This document shows, in pieces, positions 10,902-21,722 of a DNA stretch of 64,000 bases. The notes below the pieces were generated by a model. It ran no database searches, was not told the origin of the DNA, and was given only the letters and a program-made list of their open reading frames with translations. Position numbers and translations under genes: made by a program. Each line of letters starts with the position of its first letter. The first letter of the stretch is position 1. The stretch is from Lineolata rhizophorae (lineage: Eukaryota; Ascomycota; Dothideomycetes; Lineolatales; Lineolataceae), in NCBI GenBank assembly GCA_010093515.1, contig MU001673.1:1401429-1465428 (forward strand), read 5' to 3'.

Positions 10902-13165
10902 ATCCAGCCCCTTCCTCCACGCCGCATACTTGCCCACGCCCCTCTGCACCCACACCTTCAGCGACCCCGGCGCATCGCGGCCCGCGTCGAGCCCGTGCTC
11001 CAGCAGCGCCAGCGCCAGCACCTCGCCGCGGGCGTTGAACGCCTGCTTGATGTTGACGCTGCCGCTCCTGGGGCGCGTCTGCCCGCTCCGCGCCCGCGGC
11101 TGGGGCTGCGCCTGCGCCTGCGGCGGCCCCGGCGCCGAGACGCCGAAGACGGGGTCCGCTCGCGCCCCGTCGTTCACGCCCAGCGCGTCCAGCTGCATCA
11201 CTGTGCCCTCGGAGCCGATGTACAGTGTCGGCGACGCGCCGCCCGCCGGCGCCGAGACGCTGTACACGGGCGACGAGACGCCGCGCATTCCCTCATGGTG
11301 GCGCGGGTACGTGAAGACGGACCAGCCGGGGGGACGGTCTTCGTCGTCGTCTCTGTCGCCTGGAGAAGTGCGGGGTTCCTGGCGGTTGTTGTTGTCGTCG
11401 TCGTCGTGGTTCGTAGCGGGTGCGGGTTTGGCGGAGTCGTGTTGCGGTCTTGGGCGGGAAGCGAGTGCCTTGTTCGTGTCGGAAGGGTGGTGAGAATTGC
11501 TCTGCGCATCGCGGTAGTCGTATGTGCTAAGGCCGCCGTAAGTGGCTCGTTGGCGGATGTCGAAGAACATGAGTAGACGATGGCGGCCGCCGCCAACGGC
11601 GATGCGGTCACGGCCAAGAGGCTGGATGCTGTACATCGAGGAGTTGGGGTCGATGGGATTCGCCACGCTGAATTCATAAGGGGTCGGAGAGCGAAGGTCA
11701 TGAAGACTGTGAAGGTTGGTGAGCTATTCTAGTTTCCTCTTCCTCTTCCGCTTCCGGACTAGCCTGTAGAGAATGGACGAACGATCCAGTCCATACAGCG
11801 GTGCAATCGGCTGAGATTGTACTTGCACAAGTTCAGGGGCTGGCCTCAAGAAAAAGGCTCCATAAAGAAGTTTAATACGCACAATACTTGCCCGAAGTCC
11901 ATCCCGGTGAAGAATAAGAGGCGATCGGGATTCTCAGTGTAAAAAGCTGATGACATCTTCGGTATTTCGGCAATGAACTTTACGGAGATGCTCCTAGCAT
12001 ATCCCGGCCATTGAAACTGTCGGATAGGCTGCTCTGAGATTCCCTCCTGCAACACTTCGTGGACACGGAGAGGATCTTTGCTCGGTCCCAGTCCAATGGC
12101 GAGAACGGAGGTGTGCAGAAACTGAACGGCCCAAAGCGATGCATCTTTAGTTTCTTTCTTAAGGCATTGGAGCTCTCCAAATGGTGCGGTTGGGTTCGGT
12201 TCCGTTACCAAGACTGGCTTGTCAATATTGCCACAGTCCATGCTTCGGTACACAGCCACACCGGCACCCTCGCCTTTGCCCAAGCATGCTGCAAGCATAG
12301 GCGTCTTCGATGGACTTAGCGATATAGCCACTACTCCCCGTCCACCAGTCTCATACGCCTCCAAGAGTTCACTCTTACGCGCTCTAGGAGATATGCGTAG
12401 TAGAGATAGGTTGCCATTAGCCCTACCTAGAATAACGAATTCCTCGTCCTCCTCATCCTCTAAGTCAAACACAGCTCCCCTACCTCGATGTATCGGTTTG
12501 AATAACTTCAAGCTGGTGATGTCGTCCACTCCCTCGCGGACGCCCTGATCACGATACGTGAACCATTCAACCTTATGGGACTGGAATGGGCCGCAGTTCT
12601 CCAAGGTGCTCACCCGGCGCTCCATCGCAGCATGACCGGTCCAACGCAGTCGAAGCACCAACTCTGACCCCGCGCTCCAGGCGAGCACCTCGCGGCGCGA
12701 AGCCCAATCCACCTGACCGCCAGGCAGCTTCACCCACTGCTCGTAGCTGTCAATGACGGGCTGGTAGCCCATTGTCTGCCCGCCCTTGCTCTCCCACCGC
12801 TCCACGACGTCGCCCTGCGGCAGCACGCATACTCTGCCCGCCGGCTCGACGTATCGAGCGACGACGCCGCGCCGGTCGTAATTGCGTGATAGCGAAGTGA
12901 GCCCGTGGACGGCGTCGCGCCAGAATTGCGGCGGCGGGCTCGGCGGCAGCGAGACGCCGGGAAAACGCGAGCGCACGAATGCTTTCCAGCCGTGATGGGT
13001 GACGAAATTGTAGAGGGCGCGGCAGGTGAGTGAGAGGCTCGAGAGGGAGTGCGCGCTGGGCAAGTAGTCTGCTACGACGCCAAGGAGCTCCACGGGGAGG
13101 GTCGAGAGATTTGTCGAAGGCGCATGAGCAGCATCTTTAGCACCGGGAGCCATGGCGAGAGGCAT
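10803..13165 (-). CDS. F-box domain protein with WD-like C-terminal half
   Basis: Probable substrate adaptor of an SCF ubiquitin ligase, about 728 residues. Exon 1 is 13165-11883 and exon 2 is 11706-10803, with a 176-nt intron (donor GTGCGT, acceptor CACAG). The splice joins FTGMDFGQV to FLHDLRSPTPYEF, which restores a typical beta-propeller strand (DGxVxLHDLRSP). The F-box is at residues ~18-55 (TLPVELLGVVADYLPSAH...LTCRALYNFV). A region with SPSKTP and LSPxA-like strands, then the LHDLRSP motif and FDIR, suggest a degenerate WD-type propeller. Asp/Asn-rich and Gln/Pro-rich inserts lie in the second exon, and the protein ends in a glycine run. The first ATG is at 13165, with a second at 13153. 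The 3' end touches a contig-end repeat and a gap, so the last ~30 residues are uncertain. The substrate is unknown. It is divergent from the P450 gene, with 284 bp between the starts. Confidence 0.75.
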
Positions 13166-13449
13166 GGCTGCAACCGACGTCTGTGCCTGGCCAGGACTGA
13201 GAAGAAATACAGACTGCTGGGGTCGAAGGCACTGTGTATGACGTTAGTGTCTCGGACAATTTTGACCAGTCATAGTTCTTGCCAAGACCGCCACTTTCCT
13301 TATCGATAGAGACCTCGATGAGCCCCTGTCCGACGCATTTCTATTGGTCAATCAGCTAAACCTCAACCACTTCTCTCAAGAAACTCGACATCTTGGCCCC
13401 ACGAACGGAGAATTCCGTACCCCTTTCACTCCAACTCCACTCGGATATT
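13166..13449. promoter_or_regulatory. Shared divergent promoter of F-box and P450 genes
   Basis: Only 284 bp separate the two start codons, so both promoters and 5' UTRs must lie here. No individual factor site is called. Confidence 0.4.
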
Positions 13450-15794
13450 ATGTCCCTCCCACTGAGCATCTACGCCCTTGCGGCAGTGTTTTTCAGCTTT
13501 GTCTTATACAAATACATCCTCTACCCCGCCTTCCTTTCGCCGCTGGCCGCGATACCGAATGCAAACCCCACTTCTGCTATCTCGCCGCTGTGGATTTTGT
13601 GGACAAGATTCAAACAGAGAGAAAATGTCACTGTGCACTCAGCTCACAAGAGACTTGGACCTATTGTCAGACTGGGTCCAAACGAAATCGGTGTCAACTG
13701 CGTCAAAGGCGGGCTTTTGACAGTGTACGCTGGTGGCTTTGAGAAGTCGGACTGGTATCCAAATCTCTTTTGTAACTATGGGTACGCGCCATGTTGTTAG
13801 CCGTTGGTCTGTTCTTTTCCCAGCACAAATACGACCCCGGTTTACTTTTTCAAATAATACCGAGTTCAAAAACTGTTAGCTGCGGCAGCACCTTGGTCGA
13901 ACTAGATGCGCGGATCTGATTTATCTTTCTAGAATGCCAAACATGTTCTCGACGGTCCAATCCCGTCCCCACTCTGTCCGCAAGCGGATGATCTCCAACA
14001 CGTATTCCAAATCCTACCTACACTCGTCGCCCACGATGTCCGCTCTCACCGCGCAGATTATACACCGGCGACTGCTCCCTCTCCTGGCCACCCACGCCAG
14101 TTCCTCGACCCCAGTCAACGCCTTCCCCTTGTTCTCCGCGGCGACACTCGACATTGTCACATCGTATATCTTCGGCTTGCGAGCCGGAACGGACTATTTA
14201 ACGGACTCGGCTTCGCTAGAGGCCTTCCTGGACCGCTACGAGAGCCGCCGCGCCTACACCTTCTGGCCGCAGGAGCTCCCCCGGCTCACCTCCTGGCTCG
14301 AGACCTGGCTCGGCCTCCGTGTGGTTCCCCGCTGGGTCGACGAGGCGAATCGCCAGATCGAAGCACTCGGCTTGCACATGCTCGACCGTGCAGAAGAACT
14401 GCTGCGCAATTCGGCGTTGGGCCAACCCATTGTCTCTGCCGGCTCCCCGGCCCCCTCAGCGGGGAGCCAGAAGTCCGTACCAAGCTTCTCCACGGAGCCG
14501 CGCCTCTCCGCCATCCCGCCCGCTGACGTGCCCGTCGTCTACGCCCAGCTGCGCGCCGCCATGGTGCGCGCCTTGGTTCTGGACCCGTCCTCTGGTGCAT
14601 TAAGCATGCCGCCTGACGCGTCACCCGCGAGGGGCCCGCTGCTAGCACCTTATCGGTCCACCGTGGCGCAGGACGACTCCACCCGTGGCGATACGGTGGC
14701 GGCGCAGCTGCGGCTCGAGCTGGCCAGCGAGATGCTAGACCACTGGGCCGCGGGCTTCGACACGTCAGGAATTACGCTGACTTACCTGGCCTGGGAGCTG
14801 AGCAAGAATCCGGAGGTGCAGGATGCACTGCGGAAGGAACTCAGGGGGCTGCCAGCTGCCATATATCCTAGGAATAAGCGCGCGGCCAACGGTGAGAAGG
14901 ACGTGAGCGCCGCGCAAGATGAGTTGGTGATACCTGATTCGAAGTTACTCGATCAACTCCCGCTGCTAAATGCCGTGCTGCAAGAGACGCTCCGTCTCCA
15001 CGCGGCAATCCCCGGCGGCCAGCCGCGGGTCACGCCAACCGGTGGATGCAAGCTGGGAGCCTATGAGGGGATTCCCGGAGGCGTTAGAGTCAACGCGCAA
15101 GCGTACAGCTTGCACCGCAACGAGCAAGTGTTCCCAAATGCGGAGGAATGGCGACCGCAGCGGTGGCTATCGAATGAGACTACCAAGGGAGGCGGTGATA
15201 TGAACAGATGGTTCTGGGCGTTCGGCAGCGGTGGCCGGATGTGCGTTGGCTCAAACTTAGCTATTTTTCGTAAGTGGAAACGCAATTTCTCTTGTAAGCT
15301 TATTACCCCGCTCCGATTGAGATCGCGTATCTCGGATAATTTTTCCGCTCTATGCTCCCGCCAACTCTGCTTTGGTGTCAAGCTAGCGTGGAGGTGTAAG
15401 CTTCATTGACTCAATGGCTCGACTCCGCGATAATTCCCGCCATATTTTGGTAGTCTTTGGAGGTTCAAACCGACTTCGGTGGTGCGACGCGGCGAACCAC
15501 ATGGCATAGGGGTCCGCCCCCCCTAAGTTCGACGAGGTGTTTTGAGCAGGGCCGAACAAAACTCAGCGCCTCTCCTAATTTCCAACGTACCGCTAGCTGA
15601 GCTGTCACTCGTACGAGTATGAAGACCGCCTTTCTAATGGGCCCTTAAATGCAGAAATGAAGTACATCATTGCCGCCATATACACAGGCTTTCGAACGAG
15701 CATCATCGATGACGAAGGAATTGAACAGGTGGATGCGTACACGGCACCGCCGAAAGGGGGGAAGCTGGTGTTGACTGTAGAAAGTGTCGCATAG
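13450..15794 (+). CDS. Cytochrome P450 monooxygenase (three exons)
   Basis: Microsomal P450, about 602 residues. Exons are 13450-13781, 13933-15269 and 15655-15794. The splices keep frame: NLFCNYG joins MPNMFSTVQ, and NLAIF joins QMKYIIAAIYTGF. An N-terminal membrane anchor (residues ~4-25, IYALAAVFFSFVLYKYIL) is followed by a Pro-containing hinge. I-helix AGFDTS is at ~384-389, the ExxR pair at Glu462/Arg465 (QETLR), the Arg-containing PERF-region equivalent as WRPQRW, and the haem loop FGSGGRMCVG with Cys548 as thiolate ligand. The C-terminal exon ends in KLVLTVESVA. All catalytic landmarks are present. The start at 13450 was preferred over an upstream in-frame ATG (13393) because it puts the anchor at the extreme N-terminus. 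The substrate cannot be told from sequence, and no backbone enzyme of secondary metabolism lies nearby. Confidence 0.88.
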
Positions 15795-18700
15795 GTGGCC
15801 TGTCTGTTGGCTTGAACGTTAAGTGGGTAAGTCAAAATTGCTCCGTGGGCTGTCATCTCGCTACCGTCGTCACCAGCCTTTTCAACATTATAGTCTAAGT
15901 CACATCAAAGATTTAGGAGCTTTAATCTAAGGCGCGGAGCGTCCGCTTATCAATTTCAACCGTAGGGAAATAATCATAGACACCACGATGCCGTCAGTTC
16001 AAGTGATTGTCGAAAGAACTTACGCAGTGTTGAAGCCGGCGCCGTGACGGCTCTACAAAGTTGAACTCGGACTCCCTGAACATTGCCTATGGCGGTCCAC
16101 AGAAACATTTGCTTTCGCAGGGCAAAAAAAACTCTGAGCTACCGCATTCCAGCCATTATATTTTCCACCAGACCACGGTTTTCGTTCGGGGTTGAAAGAG
16201 CTATGGTTATTCCAGATGGGCAAGAGGCTCCTTCGGACTGTTTACGAGGCGATTAAATCATAGTATCGTGATTTCCAGCATTTACTATGATGTGCGGCAT
16301 AAGCATTGTCACTATGGGGCGGAGCTGGGATTATAGAAGCTAAACCAACCTGAATATAGTTGATACAAGCGAACGAAAGCTATCCCAATCTTACAAGTTG
16401 ATTAATTAGATTTAGATGTGCTAGAATATTCGAGCATGCTTGCTACAAGATTCGGTCTAGTTTCCGCAACCCACAGTGATAATACTTACGTAGTACACTA
16501 CAAATCATAGTATGGCAGCCAAAAAGAAATTCCATGGCGCTCAGAAACCACCGACATACTTCGTCACCTGGTCGACGACAAAGAACCTACATAAGCCAAC
16601 AAAGTAATTATAGAAGCATCTCTTTTACATCCAGGCATACTAGACAAAATCGATATTCTGTAGAGAATTTAAGCCATCTCAATCGACCTTCTAGCGACAT
16701 CAACGAGATAAAACCCTAAAGACGAGGAAGAAAAGATACCGCTGAAGCTCTAGGTACGCTAGATGTTCGTTGGATCGGTTCGGCGCCCTGGATCATGCAT
16801 TTTGTTTGGCTTTCTTTCCCGAAGCGGCCCCAGAAGCTTAACTTTCAGCTGTTATGGCAACGGTTGGAAGTGACAAGGTAGACCCAAAACCTTATAAACG
16901 TTTCATGGCCTTTGGGACTGGTCTTTGTTCCAAATCGCAGGGTCTTATGCGAGGGAAATAGAACGTGAGTAGTTTTCCCTTTGCACAAAAGCTTCATTTT
17001 CCTTTCAGAAAGCGCGCGTATATCCCGCTTCGCGTTTCGCTTTGGGCTTCTTTTCAAGAAGTTTTACGTCGTGAGGCCAGAAGCAGCACTCAATGTTGCC
17101 TCGCTTTCTTAGTCCCGTAGAGAAAAGTGAAGGAGAAATGGAATGGCGGCCTACCGGACCCTCTGCTTGAGCTTACCATGACCGGTATAGCATCCAGTCC
17201 AGGGGTACCTTTCCCACACAATTGTGGTGCGATCCATTGCCACTATGAAGCAAAGTTCTACCACCCACGTTTCTGCTGTCTCATCCCATGGCTGCTTATG
17301 GGACCAGTTTGCGTTTGTAGATGGGACAAAAAAAAACTTGCACTCGGAAAAAAGCATCTACATCGCAGAAGTTACACTTTTTGACGTTTGTGACCACAGG
17401 TACAACAACCAGAGCTGAATTTGACTCACAATTAAAAGAGCATAAATAAGACGGACTCCTCGTTGCAAAGTCGATAGGCCTCATCACCTTCAGACGCATC
17501 ATCTCTTCAAAAGCACAAGAGGCGGATCGTGTTGACTCAAGAGAATATCCATAATCCAGTCAATTTATCATCATTCTGTCGCAGGTGTCATCGTTCCTCG
17601 TGATATCGGTATCTGCCTCATTCGCCAGCTTTTTGAACCCTCGTATTTCCTTCCGGAGCATCAAGAGAACGTCGCACTCACCTCTTTCCTCGGGACTCGT
17701 GGATTGCTTCGCCAGATTATTCGACACCGATCCCCTCATAAGCACGACAAGACCTCTTTTCCTGATCCGGCCCTTATAACACAATCAGTTTCTGAACACC
17801 GGTCATACCTCTCACCTTCTCCTCTAGAGTATCAGGAACTCACCTCGTTATTGCTTCGGCTTCACATCAGATCATCAGACGGCTCGCCAGATCCTTCAAC
17901 ATGGTCCTCTTCACAAGCACACAAAGCACTCTCTTGTTGATCCGGACCCGATGAAACAACTTCATCAATTCCTCCACGTCGATTCTACCTCTTGCCACCC
18001 CATTCCTCCCTTCCTAGGGATCGCGTACCTCTCTAAGTCTACAACAAGAATCGCCTATCCTCCTCTGTGGGTTTGACTTGCATGTCCGAGTTCACGTCAG
18101 CGCCTCTTCGTTTGGGGTCGCAAATACGTCCTGCTTCAAAGGGCCTAATCCCCCGGTAGTCCGGAAGTCTGGAACACGAACACGCCATCCATCCCACTGA
18201 CTGCAGTGCGGAATATCTGTGCCGACCCCCGGTTCCCCGAGAAGCAAGTACAGGAGAGCGTCTGAATGACAACAGAAAAGAGAAGACAAGAGGAAGGAAA
18301 CAAAGAGACAGCGGATGCTAGCTGAATGGACAACTCACTTTTGTTTACTTTTGTGTTCTTTTTCTTCTTTTTTTTCCCGATGTAAACAAAATAACTGGAT
18401 CAAGTGCACTGACCTGGCTCTCAAAGCAGGAATCCGGACAATGCACCCTCGAGTGGCGCAACAATGGCGGTGTCGACGGCGAGAATACCGAGAAATGGAA
18501 CCCGCAATATCCTCTCGCCTTCCCATCCTACTATGATGATGGCTGGGTTGTTCCTAGTAGTCAAGTCTCCTCCTCCTCTACTCCTTGCTACACGATAGCT
18601 TACCCTCCTGATATGAATGCAGCGCCTGACGGCCAATCTTTTCGACGGTTTTACTTTTGTCTCCGGCAACTGAAAAAGAGAGAACAACGCGCGTACAAGC

Positions 18701-18956
18701 AAAGAACACGGATCAAATCCCGAAACATCGTTCCCGAAACGAGGCGAACGGAAAGAAATACGGGAAAAGATCCGAAACAGAACCTGAACCATGCCCACCC
18801 CGTCTTGAACGCCTCAACACTCCGAGAAGACAAGGAAAAAGAAAATTAGAAAAAGCTCAGCATTAAAGACACCTACCAGAAATAGATCCTTCTCGACGAC
18901 GCACTTAATTGCGCTGTCCAATCCGCAGCCATTTAGGACCAACTCGATCCATGTTG
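15795..18956. other. Gene-poor intergenic region
   Basis: This is AT-richer than the flanking exons, with only short open frames on both strands. One imperfect direct repeat pair is noted separately (17706-17773 and 17881-17950). No gene is supported. Confidence 0.5.
17706..17950. repeat. Imperfect ~70-bp direct repeat pair
   Basis: Segments 17706-17773 and 17881-17950 share an ordered series of words: CTTCGCCAGAT / GCTCGCCAGAT, then CCTCATAAGCAC / CTTCACAAGCAC, then CCTGATCCGGCCC / GTTGATCCGGACCC. The similarity is visible by eye but diverged. The nature of the repeat is unknown. Confidence 0.4.
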
Positions 18957-19045
18957 TTCCAGACTGGCTTGGGTCGCTTGTTCCAGACTGATTTGGCCAG
19001 TTGGTCCCAAACTGGTTTGGGTAGTTCATCCCAGACTGACGAGCA
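18957..19045. repeat. Tandem array of diverged 24-bp units
   Basis: Units begin at 18957, 18981, 19005 and 19029 (the last is partial), each with a core like TTCCAGACTGGTTTGGG. The exact 24-base period keeps one reading frame in every unit. On the minus strand it reads as an eight-residue repeat (SGTxxPNQ). The first unit shares TTGGGTCGCTTG with the terminal exon of the velvet gene 1.2 kb away (near 20217). Confidence 0.7.
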
Positions 19046-20178
19046 CCGTTCGACGGTGTCGGGGTACTTTGTTCTATATAAAAACAGAAAACCCCTCCTA
19101 TTTTTGCCGAATCTACTCCACTATTCGCTGCTCTACCGCGCCGTATTGAGGGAGCTCGATGATGCCGGGGAGGAAGTGGGCGTGGAAGTGTCAAAAGTCA
19201 AAGTGTGCAGCTCCTAAGAGTCCAGACGCTGGGCTTCTTCTACAGGTGCCGGCGGAACTGCCCCGTTCGGGATCAGCGTAACGCGGCCTGGTCATAAGCG
19301 GACCGAGTGTACTTACCTACGTGAGCAAGGCGCTGCTCCTCTATTCAACCCGCTGGGTTTTGGCATTGTCTGGCCATGGCGAAGAGGAATTGCGGAGCAT
19401 AGTGGAGTGCAATGTGGCCTAGGGCGGTGGTCGTGTGTGAGTGCGAAGGTGAGTGGGTGGGTGGGTGAGTGAAGACAATTGACTGGGAGCGTAAGGCATG
19501 TTGTGCTGCTAATGGCCCGGAATGGAGCTCGGCGAAGAGGATTGGCTAGCTAGTATAGCCGGAGAAGAGCGCAGCGGCCTCACGGGCAGCCCGGACGTGG
19601 GAGATTGCTGTCCTTGTCCTTGAGATGTTGGCCGGCTTTGATACATCGTGAGGTAAGGTGGTGAGGTAAGGAAGTGAGGTGAGTACGGCAAGCAGGTAAA
19701 TGGGTGGGCGAGTAGGTATGTGAGTAGGTGCGTGAGCAGGCGAGGGCTCGTCCCGTGGCACTTCAGACCCAGCAAAGCCGGCTTAGGAAACAGGCGACTG
19801 CGTGGCCTAGCCGCCTTCCGCGAACCACGGAACGCCTCGGCGAGCCCGGCCGCGTGGGGGTGCTCTTGCCCTTGAAACTGCCTTCAGATTTGGTTGTTAA
19901 AGGGGTTGCTACCTCTTTCAGAAGCGTGCAACCGCTCACTGCCGAGGAGCACCAGTCAACAGCCCCCAGTCCAACCACGTCGCACCAGCAAAGACAACAC
20001 CGACTGCGCCTCAAGTGCTTCGAAATTGTGCTGTTTCGATGAATTTTTATCTACGGCTTATAGTACACCTCACCCAAAAGTTCCCCGCCAATGTCGCATT
20101 CATTGTCGGCTGGAAGGGCGCTAGGACGGCGGGGCGGCGAACTCTCAACGGATGGAATTACGTCCGAGGCACAGTCCA
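19046..20178. other. Intergenic, 3' flank of the velvet gene
   Basis: No supported gene. A G/T-rich tract at 19648-19741 repeats words such as GGTGAGGTAAG and GAGTAGGT irregularly. The segment nearest 20178 probably holds the velvet 3' UTR. Confidence 0.45.
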
Positions 20179-21722
20179 CTACATGAACGGTGCCAAATAA
20201 TTATTGTCCTGGTTTGGGTCGCTTGAGACTGGCGGCCCACTGGAAAACCCCATTTGGGTAAGTTGCTGAGAGCTAGAATTCAGCGGAAGGGGTTGGCTGC
20301 TGGAAGTGAGCGAAGCGAGCGGAAGGCCCTGGGACATCGGAGAGGTGACGCTAGAGCTGCTAGGTGTCGTGCCCAAGTAGGGCATCGAACGATCCACAGC
20401 CTGAGTCTGGTACTCTGACCCATAAGACCATGGCTGCCTATACACATCAGGGGGGTGAACCGGGATTGGGCCTGGGTTGTCCGCCTTAAACCGCTTCGAG
20501 GGGACGTAGTCTCCATGTGTCTGATTGTTCTGGTTTCCATAACCATCTTCTCCGGAATTTGTAGGTGGAGGGCGAGAGTCGGCGTCGGCTTCTGGAGCGA
20601 GGGCGTATTGATACCCTCTCTTGTGCGTACCGCCACTGCAAGATGCGTGTTAGCGGGAAGGAGTGAGGATGTACACATGGAAGGGCCTTCAACTTACGCC
20701 ATCATGGCCCGTGGTTCCTTTCGGAGCCTCAGTCGGACACCCTGATCCGAAAATGCACGAGACAAGTACGTCGATTCTTCAAGTCCTTTGAAGTGCTTTT
20801 GAGTTACGACTGTAGCGATTTGTTAGGATATTGTTTTCCTTCTCACTCAAGTGCTACTTAGGTTTGATTGTGGTATGGTAATAATACCTTTGAAGGGTTC
20901 CGAATGGATCGACTTCAAAAAGTGCACCGATTCAGTTTGTCTGCAATCCATTAGCATCATTCCTGAGAGTAAGTTTGAATGGCATGTCACTCACTTCGAA
21001 TAGCTGAATAGGCTGAACATAAGACGGTGAGTGCCTGTAACCCGAACCGAAATGTCGCCGAAGACAAAGAAGCCGCCATCTGTCGACCATCCTATTAGTA
21101 TAAGGCCGGCTAGCACAAGGAGCCTATACGCTGACTCACCAGCATTGTTCACATCCTTCAGACGATGCAAGGATGACACCAACGATCCCACCAGTTGCTC
21201 TTTCTGCTCTCTTTGGATGGGTTCGCCTTTCTCATTGCAAAGGGTAGCGCACGTAAAAAGGTAGGGGCTTTGCAAGAAATGTCTTTCGCACGAGTTAGTA
21301 TGTTTTGCTATAGGTAAGTCGAGGATACTTCTTACTGTCCAGGGTCACCGTTCTTGTCGACCTTGAGCTGGATAATCGGCGGCGGGTCGACGGGCTTTCG
21401 GGCTGTGCGATTGTGTTTGTTAGCAATATGCTCCTTGTTCGTTCATTGTCCCGCGAGAACATCTTCTCGAAACAGGATAGAATGGCGACGGAAGCTCTAG
21501 CATACCTTTTTCCTTCCCCGGAACCGTGACAAGAGCCTCAGCGGGCTGCTGTCGCATTTCCAACTCTATCGCGGTGACCCATCTGTCAGGTTCGGTCGGA
21601 AAGCCAAGACTTGGAGGAGGTTGTCCTAGATGCTCGAAAGTATACGGCCGGGCCGCAGCATACTGCGCGTGGGCGTATTGCGGGTACATGAATCCGCTGT
21701 GGTCGTCGAAGCCACGGTTCAT
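20179..21722 (-). CDS. vosA: Velvet-family transcription factor, VosA-like
   Basis: A regulator of spore maturation and development that acts as a DNA-binding velvet-domain protein in the nucleus. Seven exons on the minus strand: 21722-21506, 21402-21336, 21267-21140, 21079-20995, 20940-20888, 20809-20698 and 20635-20179, giving about 372 residues. Branch points such as TACTAAC in intron 2 and GCTAAT in intron 4 support the model. The velvet domain spans ~50-218. Visible blocks are [69 protein letters not shown] and [20 protein letters not shown]. The absence of the long insertion seen in VelB, the KEK-x-RKP block and the LRLRKEPR end favour VosA over VeA, VelB or VelC. The tail (~220-372) is Ser/Pro/Gln-rich with a basic PSKRFK. 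The ATG at 21722 is the first ATG; an in-frame GTG lies two codons upstream. The family is certain; the subtype is inference. Confidence 0.85.

Noticed and set aside
10606-11576. Plus-strand frames running through the N gap opposite the F-box gene
   Set aside because: They read through undefined bases and are antisense to the F-box coding exon, which has the LHDLRSP motif and fits a splice model.
13450-15794. P450 plus neighbours as a secondary-metabolite cluster
   Set aside because: No polyketide synthase, peptide synthetase, terpene cyclase, transporter or pathway regulator lies nearby; the flanking genes are an F-box gene and empty DNA.
18814-19194. 126-codon minus-strand frame containing the octapeptide repeat
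   Set aside because: The repeat is real but the rest of the frame has no recognisable features and no splice partner; reported as a repeat instead of a gene.
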